Position numbers and translations under genes: made by a program. Shown here in pieces: positions 8,660-17,700 of a DNA stretch of 64,000 bases. Below the pieces are notes generated by a model that was not told the DNA's origin, did not search any database, and saw only the letters and a program-made list of their open reading frames with translations. Position 1 is the stretch's first letter. Every line of letters begins with the position of its first letter. The DNA comes from Halapricum salinum (GTDB lineage: Archaea; Halobacteriota; Halobacteria; Halobacteriales; Haloarculaceae), in the NCBI RefSeq assembly GCF_004799665.1, contig NZ_CP031310.1, positions 2,534,887-2,598,886 of the forward strand. The letters run 5' to 3'.

Positions 8660-8914
8660 GTGACCGACAGCAACGAGTCAGACGAGCAGATGGCGGCCGT
8701 TCTCGACGATCCCGAGTGGCAAGATCACGTCGAAGAGGTCCTCGAGGACGGCCCGAACAGTACAGCACTGGGAAAAGAGATGGGCCGGGACGCCGTCCGG
8801 GTAAGCATCGGCGAGATGTCCGAGGCGGCGTTCCACGAGAAGTATCACGACGCCGTCCTCGAGGAGTTCGGCGTCGACGACCGGCCGACGAAACCGGAGG
8901 GATACGATGAGTGA
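8660..8914 (+). CDS. Small acidic protein heading the DMSO-reductase-type operon
   Basis: The 84-residue protein starts with GTG after a GGTGACC element and ends overlapping dmsA by 8 nt. It is acidic and helical in appearance, with LDDPEWQDHVEEVLEDGP and an AFHEKYHDAVLEEFG segment. There are no cysteines, signal peptide or membrane segments, so it is neither a redox carrier nor an anchor. Its position matches the small gene (dmsE) described between dmsR and dmsA in Halobacterium, but I cannot confirm homology. A role in maturation or complex assembly is an inference from position only. Confidence 0.65.
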   Translation: MTDSNESDEQMAAVLDDPEWQDHVEEVLEDGPNSTALGKEMGRDAVRVSIGEMSEAAFHEKYHDAVLEEFGVDDRPTKPEGYDE

Positions 8915-11378
8915 ACAGGAGGGCGTCAGCCGACGAACTGTCTTGCTCAGTGCGGGGACGGCGGCCGGCGTCCTCGGCCTCGGCGGGTCGAGCCTGCTGC
9001 AGTCGCTCGACACCGGTGGACAGACCCACGCCGTCGAGCAGTTCCTCGACGAGAACGGCGTGTTCCACGGCTACTGTTCGCCGAACTGTCGCGGCAAGTG
9101 CCAGATGGACGTCCACGTCCGCGACGGACAGATCAAGAAGGTCGAACCGAAAGTCCCGGACAACGAGGACTACCAGCGCTCGTGTACCCTCGGACTCAAC
9201 CACGCCCAGCGGACCTACAACCCGACGCGGTTGAAATATCCGATGAAACGGACCGACTGGTCGCCCGGCGACCCGAATCCGTCGGGACGTGGCCCGGACG
9301 CCGAGTTCGAGCGCATCGAGTGGGACGAGGCCCTCGACTACGTCGCAGACGAGATGCTCCGCGTGCGCGAGGAGTACTCGCCTGAGAGCGTCTACTTCGA
9401 ACTCGGTTCGGGGACCGACGGCATCGGGGGGACCATCTACAGTCGCCTGGCCGGCGCGTTCGGCGGGACGATGAAGTCCTGGTCGATCGACATCAACGTC
9501 GGCCTGGGCTTCCGTCGGATCACCGGTGGCGGCTACTTCAACACCCCGACCAACCAGGCGACAGACATCGAGAACGCCAACACGATCGTCATCTGGGGCG
9601 GCAACATCTTCGAGAGTCGCTTCCAGATGGACGCCTCGAAAGTGTTGAACGCAAAACAAAACGGTGCGAAGATCGTCGTCGTCGACCCCGTCTACAACAC
9701 GACGACCGCCAAGGCCGACATGTGGCTCCCGGTCAAGCCCGGGAAGGACGGCCACCTCACGATGGCGATGATCCACACGGCCTTCGAGGAGGACTACCTC
9801 GACGAGGAGTTCCTCCGAGAACGCACGCTCGGGCCGGCCCTGGTCCGAGACGACGGCTCGTTGCTGCGGACGGCCGACGTCTTCGCGGACGGTGACGAGG
9901 AGACGCCGGTCGCCCTCGACGAAGAATCGGGCGAACCAGTCGCCCTCGAACCAGAGACCTACGGCGAGTACGCCCTCTTTGGTGAGTACGAGGTCGACGG
10001 CGAGACGGTGACGACCGGCCTCACGGAGATCCGCGAGGCCGCTGCCGAGTACACGCCCGAGGAGATGGCCGACTACGTCGGCGTCGACGCCGAGAACATC
10101 CGCCAGACGGTTCGGTGGCTCGGCACGCGTGGCCCGGGCGGGATCCTGACCGGCCTCGGTGTCGACCGCTACGTCTACGGCCACATCTTCGGACAGGCCT
10201 ACGCCATCCTGCTCGCACTGCTCGGCCAGTACGGGATGAGCGGCTGTGTGACCGGTGGCATCACCCAGGGCGGCGGGTTCGCGAGCGACTACGGCGCCGT
10301 CGAGGACGCGCCCGGCGCACGCTATCTCCAGCAGAAGGGGATCCTCTCGGCGCTGGCAGGCGACGATGAGAAGCCGATCAAGGCCATGTACGCCATGGCG
10401 TCGAACTTCACTGCCAACCAGATGCCCGACCGCCAGCGCTGGCTGGATGCGCTCGAAAACGTCGACATGGTCGCCGTGGCCGACATGCAACACACGCCGA
10501 ACGTCCAGCACGCCGACATCGTCCTGCCGGCGTCGCACTGGTTCGAACGCGAGGACGTCACCGGCTCGTGGACCCAGCCACACGTTCGCTACCGCGAACC
10601 GGCACACGAGCCGCTCTGGGAGTCCAAAAGCGACCACTGGATGCTCACCCGCCTGGCCGAGCGGCTGGGATACGGCGAGCACTTCGACCGCGACCGCGAG
10701 ACGACGCTGCGCAAGATCCTGGACGCCGAGGATCGGTTCACGCTCGAAGACCTTCGCGAGAAGGGGACCTTCTTCGACGACAGCGCTCCCGAGATCATCT
10801 GGCAGGGCGAGTTCAACACCCCGAGCGGTCGGCTGGAAATCTACGACGAGGACGCCCCCAGCGAGGACGGCACCTCGCTGGAAGTCCCGGTCCCGATGGA
10901 GAGCCGAACCGACGAGGATCACGAACTCGCCGACGAGTATCCGCTGACCTTCTTGCAGAAACACAGTCGGTGGCGGATCCACTCGCAGTTCGGCCGGATG
11001 CCCCGGATGCGACAGATCGAACCCGAGCCTGTCGTGGACATCAACCCCAGCGACGCCGAGGCTCGCGGCATCGACGACGGCGAGTACGTCCGCATCTACA
11101 ACGACCGCGGCGAGGTCGTGGTGAAGGCGCGCTACAACGAGGGGTACCGACCCGGGATGGTCAACGTCAACCAGGGCTGGTGGGGCGACGACTACGTCCG
11201 CGGCCACCACAACGACCTGACGCACACGGACGTCAGCGACGCCATCGAGAACTTCGCGTTCTACGACACTCGCGTCGAAGTCGAGTCGGCACCGGACGAC
11301 ATCGATACCAGCCAGTACACGGACCCCGAACGGGCCGCGTGGCTCGACGGGTACCCGGACGGAGGTGAGAACGCATGA
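8907..11378 (+). CDS. dmsA: Molybdopterin oxidoreductase, DMSO/TMAO-reductase-type catalytic subunit, Tat-exported
   Basis: This 823-residue catalytic subunit starts with a twin-arginine signal (SRRTVLLSAG, hydrophobic to about residue 33). An Fe-S domain follows with cysteines in GYCSPNCRGKCQMDV and a fourth in RSCTLG. The molybdopterin-binding blocks include IEWDEALDYVADEML, WGGNIFESR, VVVDPVYNTTTAKADMWLPVKPG and the C-terminal dinucleotide-binding region around DINPSDAEARGIDDGEYVRI. It therefore binds a bis-MGD cofactor outside the membrane and reduces a terminal acceptor. The family also includes selenate, nitrate and arsenate reductases, so DMSO/TMAO is the best but not the only substrate. 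SD GGAGGG precedes the ATG; it overlaps the next gene by 4 nt. Confidence 0.88.
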   Translation: MSEQEGVSRRTVLLSAGTAAGVLGLGGSSLLQSLDTGGQTHAVEQFLDENGVFHGYCSPNCRGKCQMDVHVRDGQIKKVEPKVPDNEDYQRSCTLGLNHAQRTYNPTRLKYPMKRTDWSPGDPNPSGRGPDAEFERIEWDEALDYVADEMLRVREEYSPESVYFELGSGTDGIGGTIYSRLAGAFGGTMKSWSIDINVGLGFRRITGGGYFNTPTNQATDIENANTIVIWGGNIFESRFQMDASKVLNAKQNGAKIVVVDPVYNTTTAKADMWLPVKPGKDGHLTMAMIHTAFEEDYLDEEFLRERTLGPALVRDDGSLLRTADVFADGDEETPVALDEESGEPVALEPETYGEYALFGEYEVDGETVTTGLTEIREAAAEYTPEEMADYVGVDAENIRQTVRWLGTRGPGGILTGLGVDRYVYGHIFGQAYAILLALLGQYGMSGCVTGGITQGGGFASDYGAVEDAPGARYLQQKGILSALAGDDEKPIKAMYAMASNFTANQMPDRQRWLDALENVDMVAVADMQHTPNVQHADIVLPASHWFEREDVTGSWTQPHVRYREPAHEPLWESKSDHWMLTRLAERLGYGEHFDRDRETTLRKILDAEDRFTLEDLREKGTFFDDSAPEIIWQGEFNTPSGRLEIYDEDAPSEDGTSLEVPVPMESRTDEDHELADEYPLTFLQKHSRWRIHSQFGRMPRMRQIEPEPVVDINPSDAEARGIDDGEYVRIYNDRGEVVVKARYNEGYRPGMVNVNQGWWGDDYVRGHHNDLTHTDVSDAIENFAFYDTRVEVESAPDDIDTSQYTDPERAAWLDGYPDGGENA

Positions 11379-12103
11379 CCAACTACGGAATGGTGATCGA
11401 CCAGGAGCGATGTATCGGCTGTCAAGCCTGTGCGACGAGTTGCATGGAAGAGAACAACGTGGGTCTGGGCCAGGCCTGGAACCGCGTGCTCACTGAAGGC
11501 GGTGACAACATCGAGACCCCGGCCGGAAGCTACCCCGAAGACGGTGGCGACGGGACCGGGACGATGTCGATGGACTTCCAGCCGACGGCCTGTCAGCACT
11601 GTGAGAACGCACCCTGCGTGAAAGTCTGTCCGGTCAACGCGACCTACACGCGCGACGACGGGATCGTCGAGATCGACTACGACAAGTGTATGGGTTGCCG
11701 CTACTGCATGGCGGCCTGCCCGTACAACGCACGGGTGTTCAACTACGACGAACCCGACCACGTCCCCGACGAGGGGACCGGGAACGTCCCGAAACGGCCG
11801 CAGGGCGTCGTCGAGAAGTGTACGTTCTGCAGCCACCGCGTCGAGCAAGACCTCGATCCGGCCTGTGTGGACGCCTGCCCCGCCGACGCGCGGATCTTCG
11901 GCGACCTCGACGACGAGGAAAGTACCGTCTCGAAGTACGTCAACAAGTACGAGACCCACCGGCTCCTCGAAGATCTGGAGACGAAACCGAGCACGTACTA
12001 CGTGCGCGGGGAGATGACCCCCGGTCGACAGCGTTCCGGCAAGGAACTGGAGGGGACGGAGAAAAAACGTCAGGCCGTGCCCGACGGAGGTGACGACCAA
12101 TGA
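11375..12103 (+). CDS. dmsB: Four-cluster ferredoxin subunit of the DMSO-reductase-type enzyme
   Basis: The 242-residue protein contains four cysteine groups for four Fe-S clusters: CIGCQACATSC, CQHCENAPCVKVC, CMGCRYCMAAC and CTFC with CVDAC. This is the electron-transfer subunit that passes electrons from the membrane anchor to the molybdenum subunit. There is no signal peptide, so it should be exported as a hitchhiker with the Tat-bearing DmsA. The ATG overlaps the dmsA stop (4 nt) and is preceded by a strong GGAGGTGA. The C-terminus overlaps the following membrane-anchor gene by 4 nt, indicating tight translational coupling. Confidence 0.9.
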   Translation: MTNYGMVIDQERCIGCQACATSCMEENNVGLGQAWNRVLTEGGDNIETPAGSYPEDGGDGTGTMSMDFQPTACQHCENAPCVKVCPVNATYTRDDGIVEIDYDKCMGCRYCMAACPYNARVFNYDEPDHVPDEGTGNVPKRPQGVVEKCTFCSHRVEQDLDPACVDACPADARIFGDLDDEESTVSKYVNKYETHRLLEDLETKPSTYYVRGEMTPGRQRSGKELEGTEKKRQAVPDGGDDQ

Positions 12104-13434
12104 GCGAGACCACCAGTACGGACGGGTTCGGCACGCCCGGGAAGGTCTGGCTCGGCACGCTCGTCGTGCTCGTCGTGGCCGGGCTGTTCGCCTGGTTCTA
12201 CCAGCTCAGCGAAGGACTCGCAGTGACCGGGATGAACAACGTGTTCTCCTGGGGGCTGTACATCATGCTGTTCGTGTTCTTCGTCGGCCTCTCGGCCGGC
12301 GGACTGATCATCTCCAGCGTGCCCAAGTTCTTCCATTCGGATCGCTACGACTCGATCGCGGCGCTGGGCGTGCTGGTCAGCTTCGCCTGCATCGTCGTCG
12401 CAGGGCTGCTGATCATCCCCGACCTCGGGCGACCGCTGAAAGCGATCGGCTTCCTGCTGTCGCCGGACTTCCGGTCGCCGATGGTCTGGGACTTCGCAAT
12501 CGTCATCGTCTACGGCCTGTTCACGGCCGGGTACTTCTGGCTGCTGACCCGGCGCGATCTCGCCGCACGCGGCTCGCGACTGGCCTTCGGTGTGAAAGAC
12601 ACCGCGGCCGGCCGCAAGCGGGACAAGAAGCTGAGCTTCTGGGCGGCCGCGATCGCCATCCCGCTGGCGGTCGCGCTGCACTCGATAACCGGCTGGATCT
12701 TCGCGCTACAGATCGGCCGTGGTGACTGGTTCAGCCCGCTGGTCGCGCCGATGTTCATCATGAAGGCGCTGGTCTCCGGGCTGGCGCTGATGCTGGTCGT
12801 CGCGGTCCTGGCCGACCGATTCACGCGGTTCGAGCTGTCCCGCGAGCTGGTTCCGGAACTCGGCAAAGTACTGGGAATCTTCGTCGCGGTCCACATCGTC
12901 TACCTGCTGGCGGCCGAGCGCCTCCCGCACGCGTGGGCAGACAGCTTCGGGTTCTGGTCGATCACCAGCGGCTTCCTCGTCGGCGACACGCTGTCGTTCT
13001 GGCTGTGGACGCTCGTCGGCGGGGTGATCCCGCTGGCTTTGCTGGTCCTCCCGTCGCTGCGGCGGCAGGTCTGGGCGGTGTTCACCGCGAGCGTGTTCGC
13101 CATCGTCGGCATCCTCTTCGAGGGCGTGAACCTCATCTTCACCGGCTACGACCAGCTCAACATCGACGCCGCACCCGGCGTCACCACCGGGACTGACTAC
13201 CTGAACTACGGGTCGAACGTCTGGGCGACCTCGGGCTCGTACACCCCGACGATCGTCGAGCTGTTGATCTCGCTCGGGTTAGTCGCGCTCGGCGCGCTGA
13301 TCGTGACGCTCGGACTCCGGTTCTTCCCGGTGTTCCCGGACGAGACGGTCGAGACCCACACCCGCCGCGAGCGCCCCGACGCTGCCGCGGCCGACGGCGG
13401 ACAGGCACGGACTGACGGTGGTACTGATGAGTGA
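12100..13434 (+). CDS. NrfD/PsrC-type membrane anchor, quinol-oxidising subunit (DmsC role)
   Basis: The 444-residue integral membrane protein has about nine or ten transmembrane helices. It carries NrfD-family features such as GMNNVFSWGLYIMLFVFFVGLSAGG near the N-terminus and ALHSITGWIFALQIGRGDW in the middle. It should anchor DmsAB and take electrons from menaquinol. NrfD anchors replace the unrelated DmsC of enterobacteria in many archaeal and polysulfide/tetrathionate-reductase-like complexes, so the substrate of the whole complex is slightly uncertain. A perfect SD (GGAGGTGA) precedes the ATG, which overlaps dmsB by 4 nt. The C-terminal tail is hydrophilic. Confidence 0.87.
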   Translation: MSETTSTDGFGTPGKVWLGTLVVLVVAGLFAWFYQLSEGLAVTGMNNVFSWGLYIMLFVFFVGLSAGGLIISSVPKFFHSDRYDSIAALGVLVSFACIVVAGLLIIPDLGRPLKAIGFLLSPDFRSPMVWDFAIVIVYGLFTAGYFWLLTRRDLAARGSRLAFGVKDTAAGRKRDKKLSFWAAAIAIPLAVALHSITGWIFALQIGRGDWFSPLVAPMFIMKALVSGLALMLVVAVLADRFTRFELSRELVPELGKVLGIFVAVHIVYLLAAERLPHAWADSFGFWSITSGFLVGDTLSFWLWTLVGGVIPLALLVLPSLRRQVWAVFTASVFAIVGILFEGVNLIFTGYDQLNIDAAPGVTTGTDYLNYGSNVWATSGSYTPTIVELLISLGLVALGALIVTLGLRFFPVFPDETVETHTRRERPDAAAADGGQARTDGGTDE

Positions 13435-13969
13435 CGCCGCCGACGTGAGGGGCGAGTCGGCCCAGATCGCCCAGGGCTACGCCGTGCTGGCGCGGTGCTG
13501 GCGACAGCCCGACGAGGCGCTGGTCGACGCGATCGAGTCGGGCGCGCTCGACGCCATCGTCCCGGGGATCGAGACGGTCGATCTTCAGCGGATGCGGACC
13601 GAGCACGCCCGGCTGTTCGTCGGCCCGAAAGACCCGCCGTGTCCGCCCTACGAGAGCGTCTACCGCGACGCCGACGAGGAAGGGTTCGGTGACGTCCTCG
13701 GGTCGTCGACCAGGGCGGTCGTCCGGTGGTACCGGGAGTACGGCCTTGGCCTCGATCCCGACTGGCCTGATTTGCCGGACCACGTCGCGACCGAACTGGA
13801 GTTCGCGGGCCATCTGGTGGCTACCGAGTCGCCGGCCACTCTCGAACAGTTCCTCGACGAGCATCCGCGGCAGTGGTTCGGGAGGTTCCTCGAGAGCGTC
13901 AGAGTGGCGACCGACGAGCCGTTCTACCGGGAACTCGCCGACGCGACCGAACGGGCCGCGTTCGAATAG
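13427..13969 (+). CDS. TorD/DmsD-family molybdoenzyme maturation chaperone
   Basis: The 180-residue all-helical protein has TorD-family signatures: YAVLARCWRQPDE at the N-terminus, EHARLFVGPKDPPCPPYESVYRD in the middle, and DHVATELEFAGHLV followed by FLDEHPRQWFGRFLE. These chaperones bind the Tat signal of the molybdoenzyme, here presumably DmsA, until the cofactor is inserted. The ATG at 13427 is chosen over a GTG at 13418; both overlap the NrfD gene. It is the last gene of the operon and is followed by a T-rich stretch. Confidence 0.87.
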   Translation: MSDAADVRGESAQIAQGYAVLARCWRQPDEALVDAIESGALDAIVPGIETVDLQRMRTEHARLFVGPKDPPCPPYESVYRDADEEGFGDVLGSSTRAVVRWYREYGLGLDPDWPDLPDHVATELEFAGHLVATESPATLEQFLDEHPRQWFGRFLESVRVATDEPFYRELADATERAAFE

Positions 13970-13989
13970 TTTCTCTCTCCCGTCTCACG

Positions 13990-15033
13990 ATGGTCGAACG
14001 CGTCACCACTGCCTCGGACCCGACCGATGCCGTGCTCTCGGAGTCGGCGCTGTCGGTTCACGGCGTCTGTGATTACGTCGTCAACGTCGCGACCGGGTGT
14101 CGCCACGGGTGTGCGTTCTGTTACGTCCCGTCGACACCGCCCGTTCGTGCACGCAAAGACATGATCTGTGCGGAGAGCGGCGTCGAAAGCCCACGTTCGG
14201 ACTGGGGTAGTTACGTCCTCTATCGTGACGACCTCCCCGAACGACTCGACGCACACCTCGACCGGAAGCGAACGTGGCACGAGACCGAACGCGGCAGGGG
14301 GATCGTCGGCGTCTCCTTCAGTACCGACCCGTACATGGACGACCGTGCGGCCGGTATCGCGACCGACGTAATCCGTGTGCTGGCCGACCACGAGAAGTAC
14401 GTGCGAGTGCTGACCCGGAATCCGACCCGGGCGCTACGGGACCTCGAGACGTTTGTCGACGCTGGCGAGTACGTCACTGTCGGTACCTCGATCCCCTCGC
14501 TGAACGCCGAGGCGGTTCGGGCGCTGGAACCGCACGCTCCGGCCCCCGCGAGTCGTCTCGACGCGCTCCGGTCGTTCGCCGAGGCTGGCGTCCAGGTGTA
14601 TGCCCTCGCCTCGCCCACCTACCCCGATCAGGATCGGGCCGCCCTCCGGCGGCTCCTCGAACGGATCGCGACCGTCGATCCCGCCGTGGTGTTCCACGAG
14701 CCGTTCAACGTCCGGAGCGCGCGGATGTCGGCGACACGCTCGCACGCCCGTGACTGTGGCGACCGGGACCTCGCGGACGCGTTCGACCGCCTGTCCGGCA
14801 CTGACGCGTGGATCGAGTACGCCCTCGAGCACTCCCGGCAGGTATTGGAGCTCGGAGCCGACCTCAGTCTCCCGATTCACCTCTGTCCTCACTGGCAGCT
14901 CACGCGGGCGGCAGACGGTGCCGTTCGGAAGTGGTTCGAGGCCTGGCGGGAGCGCCAACCGCCCGAGTCGTTCGCGGGACGACCGCTGTCGGACGACGCG
15001 CCGCTATCGACTCCGGATTTCGAGCGTCGGTGA
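13990..15033 (+). CDS. Radical SAM protein of the spore-photoproduct-lyase-like (Rv2578c) family
   Basis: The 347-residue protein has the radical SAM cluster motif CRHGCAFC (CxxxCxxC) about 40 residues in, preceded by VNVATG. Other family blocks are VSFSTDPYMDD, VRVLTRNPTRALRDLE and VTVGTSIPSLN. SAM is cleaved to a 5'-deoxyadenosyl radical; the substrate is not known, and related proteins are often annotated as SPL-family or DNA-repair-like. The ATG at 13990 is 20 bp after the chaperone stop, so the two may be co-transcribed, though no functional link to the DMS complex is evident. An upstream in-frame start overlapping the chaperone gene is unlikely. Confidence 0.8.
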   Translation: MVERVTTASDPTDAVLSESALSVHGVCDYVVNVATGCRHGCAFCYVPSTPPVRARKDMICAESGVESPRSDWGSYVLYRDDLPERLDAHLDRKRTWHETERGRGIVGVSFSTDPYMDDRAAGIATDVIRVLADHEKYVRVLTRNPTRALRDLETFVDAGEYVTVGTSIPSLNAEAVRALEPHAPAPASRLDALRSFAEAGVQVYALASPTYPDQDRAALRRLLERIATVDPAVVFHEPFNVRSARMSATRSHARDCGDRDLADAFDRLSGTDAWIEYALEHSRQVLELGADLSLPIHLCPHWQLTRAADGAVRKWFEAWRERQPPESFAGRPLSDDAPLSTPDFERR

Positions 15034-15079
15034 ACGCGGGTCGCGAGACACCGACGCATGCGGGCGGCGATCCGTTGCC

Positions 15080-15087
15080 CTTATATG
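15080..15087 (+). promoter_or_regulatory. TATA-like box upstream of tRNA-Ser/rps13
   Basis: CTTATATG is the only clear TATA-like element in the 166-bp gap before tRNA-Ser. Transcription would begin near 15107, giving a precursor of about 90 nt ahead of the tRNA. A GGGGGAGCGCCCCC-type hairpin lies in that leader. Confidence 0.4.
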
Positions 15088-15199
15088 CGGGCGAGTCGGA
15101 CCATGCAGACACGAATCGTGCAGGGGGAGCGCCCCCGAGTCCGTTTCCCGTCGGTGACCGACCGACGCCGGTGATGGGCGCGAGTATGCCAGCAAGCGT

Positions 15200-15282
15200 G
15201 TTGTGGTAGCCAAGCGGCCCAAGGCGCATGGTTGCTAACCATGTGGCGTCAAGCCTCCGGGGTTCGAATCCCCGCCACAACG
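15200..15282 (+). tRNA. tRNA-Ser (anticodon GCT)
   Basis: The acceptor stem GTTGTGG pairs with CCACAAC. The anticodon arm CATGG-TTGCTAA-CCATG presents GCT. A long variable arm (class II tRNA) and the T arm CGGGG-TTCGAAT-CCCCG follow. The discriminator base is G and CCA is not encoded. The 3' end lies only 17 bp upstream of rps13, so tRNA 3' processing would generate the rps13 mRNA 5' end. Confidence 0.96.
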
Positions 15283-15299
15283 CTCACTACAATCCACAC

Positions 15300-15824
15300 A
15301 TGAGTGCAGAAGACCCAGACGCGGACGAAGCGCCGGAGGACGATGAGGACCTTCGGTACTTCGTCCGTATCGGCCAGACGGACCTCGACGGCACGAAGTC
15401 TGTCGAGCGTTCGCTGACAGAACTGAACGGTATCGGCCACCGCGCCGCTCGGATCATCGCCCAGAAGGCGGGCGTCGATCGACGGGACACTTTCGGTCGC
15501 CTCGACGACGAGACGATCGACGAGGTCGTCGAACTCGTCGAAGGCTTCGCCGACGAAGTCCCCGAGTGGCTCGCGAACCATCGCAACGACTTCTTCAGCG
15601 GTGAGACGTCCCACGAGATCGGCAACGATCTCGACCTCACCAAGCGACAGGACATCAACCGCATGAAGATGATCGACTCCTACAAGGGCGTCCGCCACAA
15701 GCGCGGGCAGAAAGTCCGTGGTCAGCGCACCAAGTCCACGGGCCGTACCGAGGGGACGATCGGTGTCAACGTCGAAGCGATCAAAGAAGAACAGGCTGAG
15801 GAAGCCGCAGCTGAGGAAGAATAA
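15300..15824 (+). CDS. rps13: Ribosomal protein uS13
   Basis: This 174-residue archaeal S13 contains [29 protein letters not shown] and the basic C-terminal [22 protein letters not shown]. It sits on the head of the 30S subunit. An acidic N-terminal extension and an acidic C-terminal tail ([12 protein letters not shown]) are typical of halophiles. The ATG at 15300 lies 17 bp after tRNA-Ser. It starts the conserved archaeal cluster rps13-rps4-rps11-rpoD, and its stop overlaps the rps4 start by one base (TAATG). Confidence 0.97.
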   Translation: MSAEDPDADEAPEDDEDLRYFVRIGQTDLDGTKSVERSLTELNGIGHRAARIIAQKAGVDRRDTFGRLDDETIDEVVELVEGFADEVPEWLANHRNDFFSGETSHEIGNDLDLTKRQDINRMKMIDSYKGVRHKRGQKVRGQRTKSTGRTEGTIGVNVEAIKEEQAEEAAAEEE

Positions 15825-16336
15825 TGGCACTCGGATCCAACACCAAGTTCTACGAGACGCCGAACCACCCCTATCAGGGCGAGCGGATCGGCGAGGAGTC
15901 CGGCCTGCTCAGTCAGTACGGGCTGAAGAACAAAGAGGAGCTCTGGCGCGCCCAGTCCGAGCTGCGTGGCTACCGCCGCGAGGCTCGTGAACTGCTCGGC
16001 CAGGCCGACACCGGTGTCTACGAGGCCGACGAGTTCCTCACTCGACTGAAGCGACTGGGCATCCTCGACGACCAGGACGGGCTGGACGACATCCTGAGCC
16101 TGGACGTCACCGACGTGCTCGAGCGCCGCCTGCAGACGGTGGCCTACCGCAAGGGCCTGGGCAACACGCCCAAGCAGGCGCGACAGTTCATCGTCCACGG
16201 CCACGTCACCGTCGACGGTGCTCGCGTCCAGACGCCGTCGATGAAGGTGGCCATCGACGAGGAGAGCACCATCGCGTTCGACGAGACAAGTCCGCTGGCG
16301 GACGAACTCCACCCCGAACGAGCGGAGGACCAATAA
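15824..16336 (+). CDS. rps4: Ribosomal protein uS4
   Basis: The 170-residue primary 16S rRNA-binding protein shows [14 protein letters not shown] at the N-terminus and the S4 RNA-binding domain ([32 protein letters not shown]) in the C-terminal half. The length is normal for archaea. It overlaps rps13 by one base and ends one base before the rps11 ATG, consistent with one transcript. Confidence 0.97.
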   Translation: MALGSNTKFYETPNHPYQGERIGEESGLLSQYGLKNKEELWRAQSELRGYRREARELLGQADTGVYEADEFLTRLKRLGILDDQDGLDDILSLDVTDVLERRLQTVAYRKGLGNTPKQARQFIVHGHVTVDGARVQTPSMKVAIDEESTIAFDETSPLADELHPERAEDQ

Positions 16337-16337
16337 C

Positions 16338-16724
16338 ATGGCAGAAGACGACGACAGCAAGTGGGGCATCGCCCACGTGCACGCATCGTTCAACAACACC
16401 ATCATCACGATCACCGACCTGACGGGCGCGGAGACGCTGACCAAGTCCAGCGGCGGGACGGTCGTCAAGCAGAACCGCGACGAGGCCTCGCCCTACGCCG
16501 CGATGCAGATGGCCGAGGTCGTCGCCGAAGACGTCCAGGCCCAGGGCATCGAGGGTGTCCACGTTCGGGTTCGCGGTCCCGGTGGCAATCTCCAGACCAA
16601 CCCCGGTCCGGGCGCCCAGGCGACGATTCGAGCGCTGGCCCGAGCCGGTCTCGAAATCGGTCGCATCGAGGACGTCACGCCGATTCCACACGACGGCACA
16701 CGCAGTCCGAAATCCAGCGGGTAA
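16338..16724 (+). CDS. rps11: Ribosomal protein uS11
   Basis: The 128-residue S11 has [19 protein letters not shown] near its start, [14 protein letters not shown], the [21 protein letters not shown] segment and the C-terminal [17 protein letters not shown] tail that contacts mRNA at the platform. It follows rps4 directly and precedes rpoD by 6 bp, the standard archaeal order. Confidence 0.97.
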   Translation: MAEDDDSKWGIAHVHASFNNTIITITDLTGAETLTKSSGGTVVKQNRDEASPYAAMQMAEVVAEDVQAQGIEGVHVRVRGPGGNLQTNPGPGAQATIRALARAGLEIGRIEDVTPIPHDGTRSPKSSG

Positions 16725-16730
16725 TATACA

Positions 16731-17480
16731 ATGGCAGACTACGACGTAGCGTTCATCGAGCGGGACGATCGACGGGCACGGTTCCTCGTGCGAGGAGTCA
16801 CGCCGGCGTTCGCAAACGGCATCCGCCGGGCGATGATCGCCGACGTGCCCACCTTCAGCATCGATACCGTCCGGTTCGTCGAGAACTCCTCGGTCATGTT
16901 CGACGAGCAGATCGCGCTCCGGCTCGGGCTGATCCCGCTGACCACGCCGCTGGGCGACGAGTTCGAGGAGGACGACGTCGTCACGCTCGCACTCGACGTC
17001 GAGGGGCCAGAGACGGCCTACTCCGGGGACATCGTCTCCAGCGACGATCTGGTCCAGCCGGCCGACGCGGACGTGCCGATCATGGACCTCAAGGACGGTC
17101 AGCGCCTGGAGTTCGAGGCCGACGCGACTCTCGGCTACGGGAAAGACCACGCCAAACACCAGGGCGGCGTGGCCGTCGGCTATCGACACCTCCAGCGCGT
17201 CGAGGTCGTCGGAGAGCGAGACGAGTTCGACGACGGCGAGGCCGAGATCGTCCGCGGGGTCATCGAGACCGAAGACGGCGACCTCGTCCCGACCGAGGAC
17301 TTCGACAACGACCTCACCGAGCGCTACCCTGACAGTGAGGTCGAAGTTCACGACGTCGAGAAGGCATTCGTCTTCGACGTGGAGTCTGACGGCTCCTTCG
17401 ACGTGGACACGCTGGTCCAGGCAGGTATCGACTCGATCCGCGGTCGCGCGGAAGCACTGAAAGACGCGGTACAACTGTAA
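16731..17480 (+). CDS. rpoD: DNA-directed RNA polymerase subunit D (Rpo3)
   Basis: This 249-residue archaeal alpha-like subunit shows [21 protein letters not shown], the alpha N-terminal assembly motif, and the C-terminal half of the dimerisation domain ([19 protein letters not shown]). It forms the D-L platform on which RNA polymerase assembles. The protein has no cysteine at all, so the Fe-S cluster found in some archaeal RpoD proteins cannot be present. It ends the first block of the operon, about 117 bp before tRNA-Leu. Confidence 0.97.
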   Translation: MADYDVAFIERDDRRARFLVRGVTPAFANGIRRAMIADVPTFSIDTVRFVENSSVMFDEQIALRLGLIPLTTPLGDEFEEDDVVTLALDVEGPETAYSGDIVSSDDLVQPADADVPIMDLKDGQRLEFEADATLGYGKDHAKHQGGVAVGYRHLQRVEVVGERDEFDDGEAEIVRGVIETEDGDLVPTEDFDNDLTERYPDSEVEVHDVEKAFVFDVESDGSFDVDTLVQAGIDSIRGRAEALKDAVQL

Positions 17481-17555
17481 GGATGAACACGACCCTCGAC
17501 CTCTCACGGCGCCTGCCCGCTGCCCCCAGTGGTGCGAGCGGCGCGGATCGCCGGA

Positions 17556-17571
17556 CCGAAAGGGGTTTGAA
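17556..17571 (+). promoter_or_regulatory. BRE/TATA promoter of the tRNA-Leu/S9 operon
   Basis: CGAAA (BRE-like) at 17557-17561 is followed 4 bp later by TTTGAA. The box lies about 30 bp before the tRNA-Leu 5' end at 17598. This gives the second operon segment its own strong promoter independent of the rps13 transcript. Confidence 0.55.
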
Positions 17572-17597
17572 GGGTCACGTGAAACAGACTATTGCGA

Positions 17598-17682
17598 GCA
17601 GGGATAGCCAAGTCTGGCCAACGGCGCAGCGTTCAGGGCGCTGTCCCGTAGGGGTCCGCAGGTTCAAATCCTGCTCCCTGCA
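17598..17682 (+). tRNA. tRNA-Leu (anticodon CAG)
   Basis: The acceptor stem GCAGGGA pairs with TCCCTGC. The anticodon arm CAGCG-TTCAGGG-CGCTG presents CAG. There is a long variable arm as expected for tRNA-Leu, and the T arm is GCAGG-TTCAAAT-CCTGC. The discriminator is A and CCA is not encoded. It lies 18 bp before rpl18e, as in the published Haloarcula marismortui S9 operon, which begins with a tRNA-Leu. Confidence 0.96.
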
Positions 17683-17700
17683 CTTTTCAGGAGGGACGTT

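Noticed and set aside
8439-11225. 928-codon minus-strand frame opposite dmsA
   Set aside because: It mirrors the codon phase of dmsA and spans several gene boundaries; a shadow frame.
15103-15174. 23-codon ORF upstream of tRNA-Ser
   Set aside because: The ATG is only about 20 bp from the TATA element, so it probably lies at or before the transcription start, and the peptide is unremarkable.
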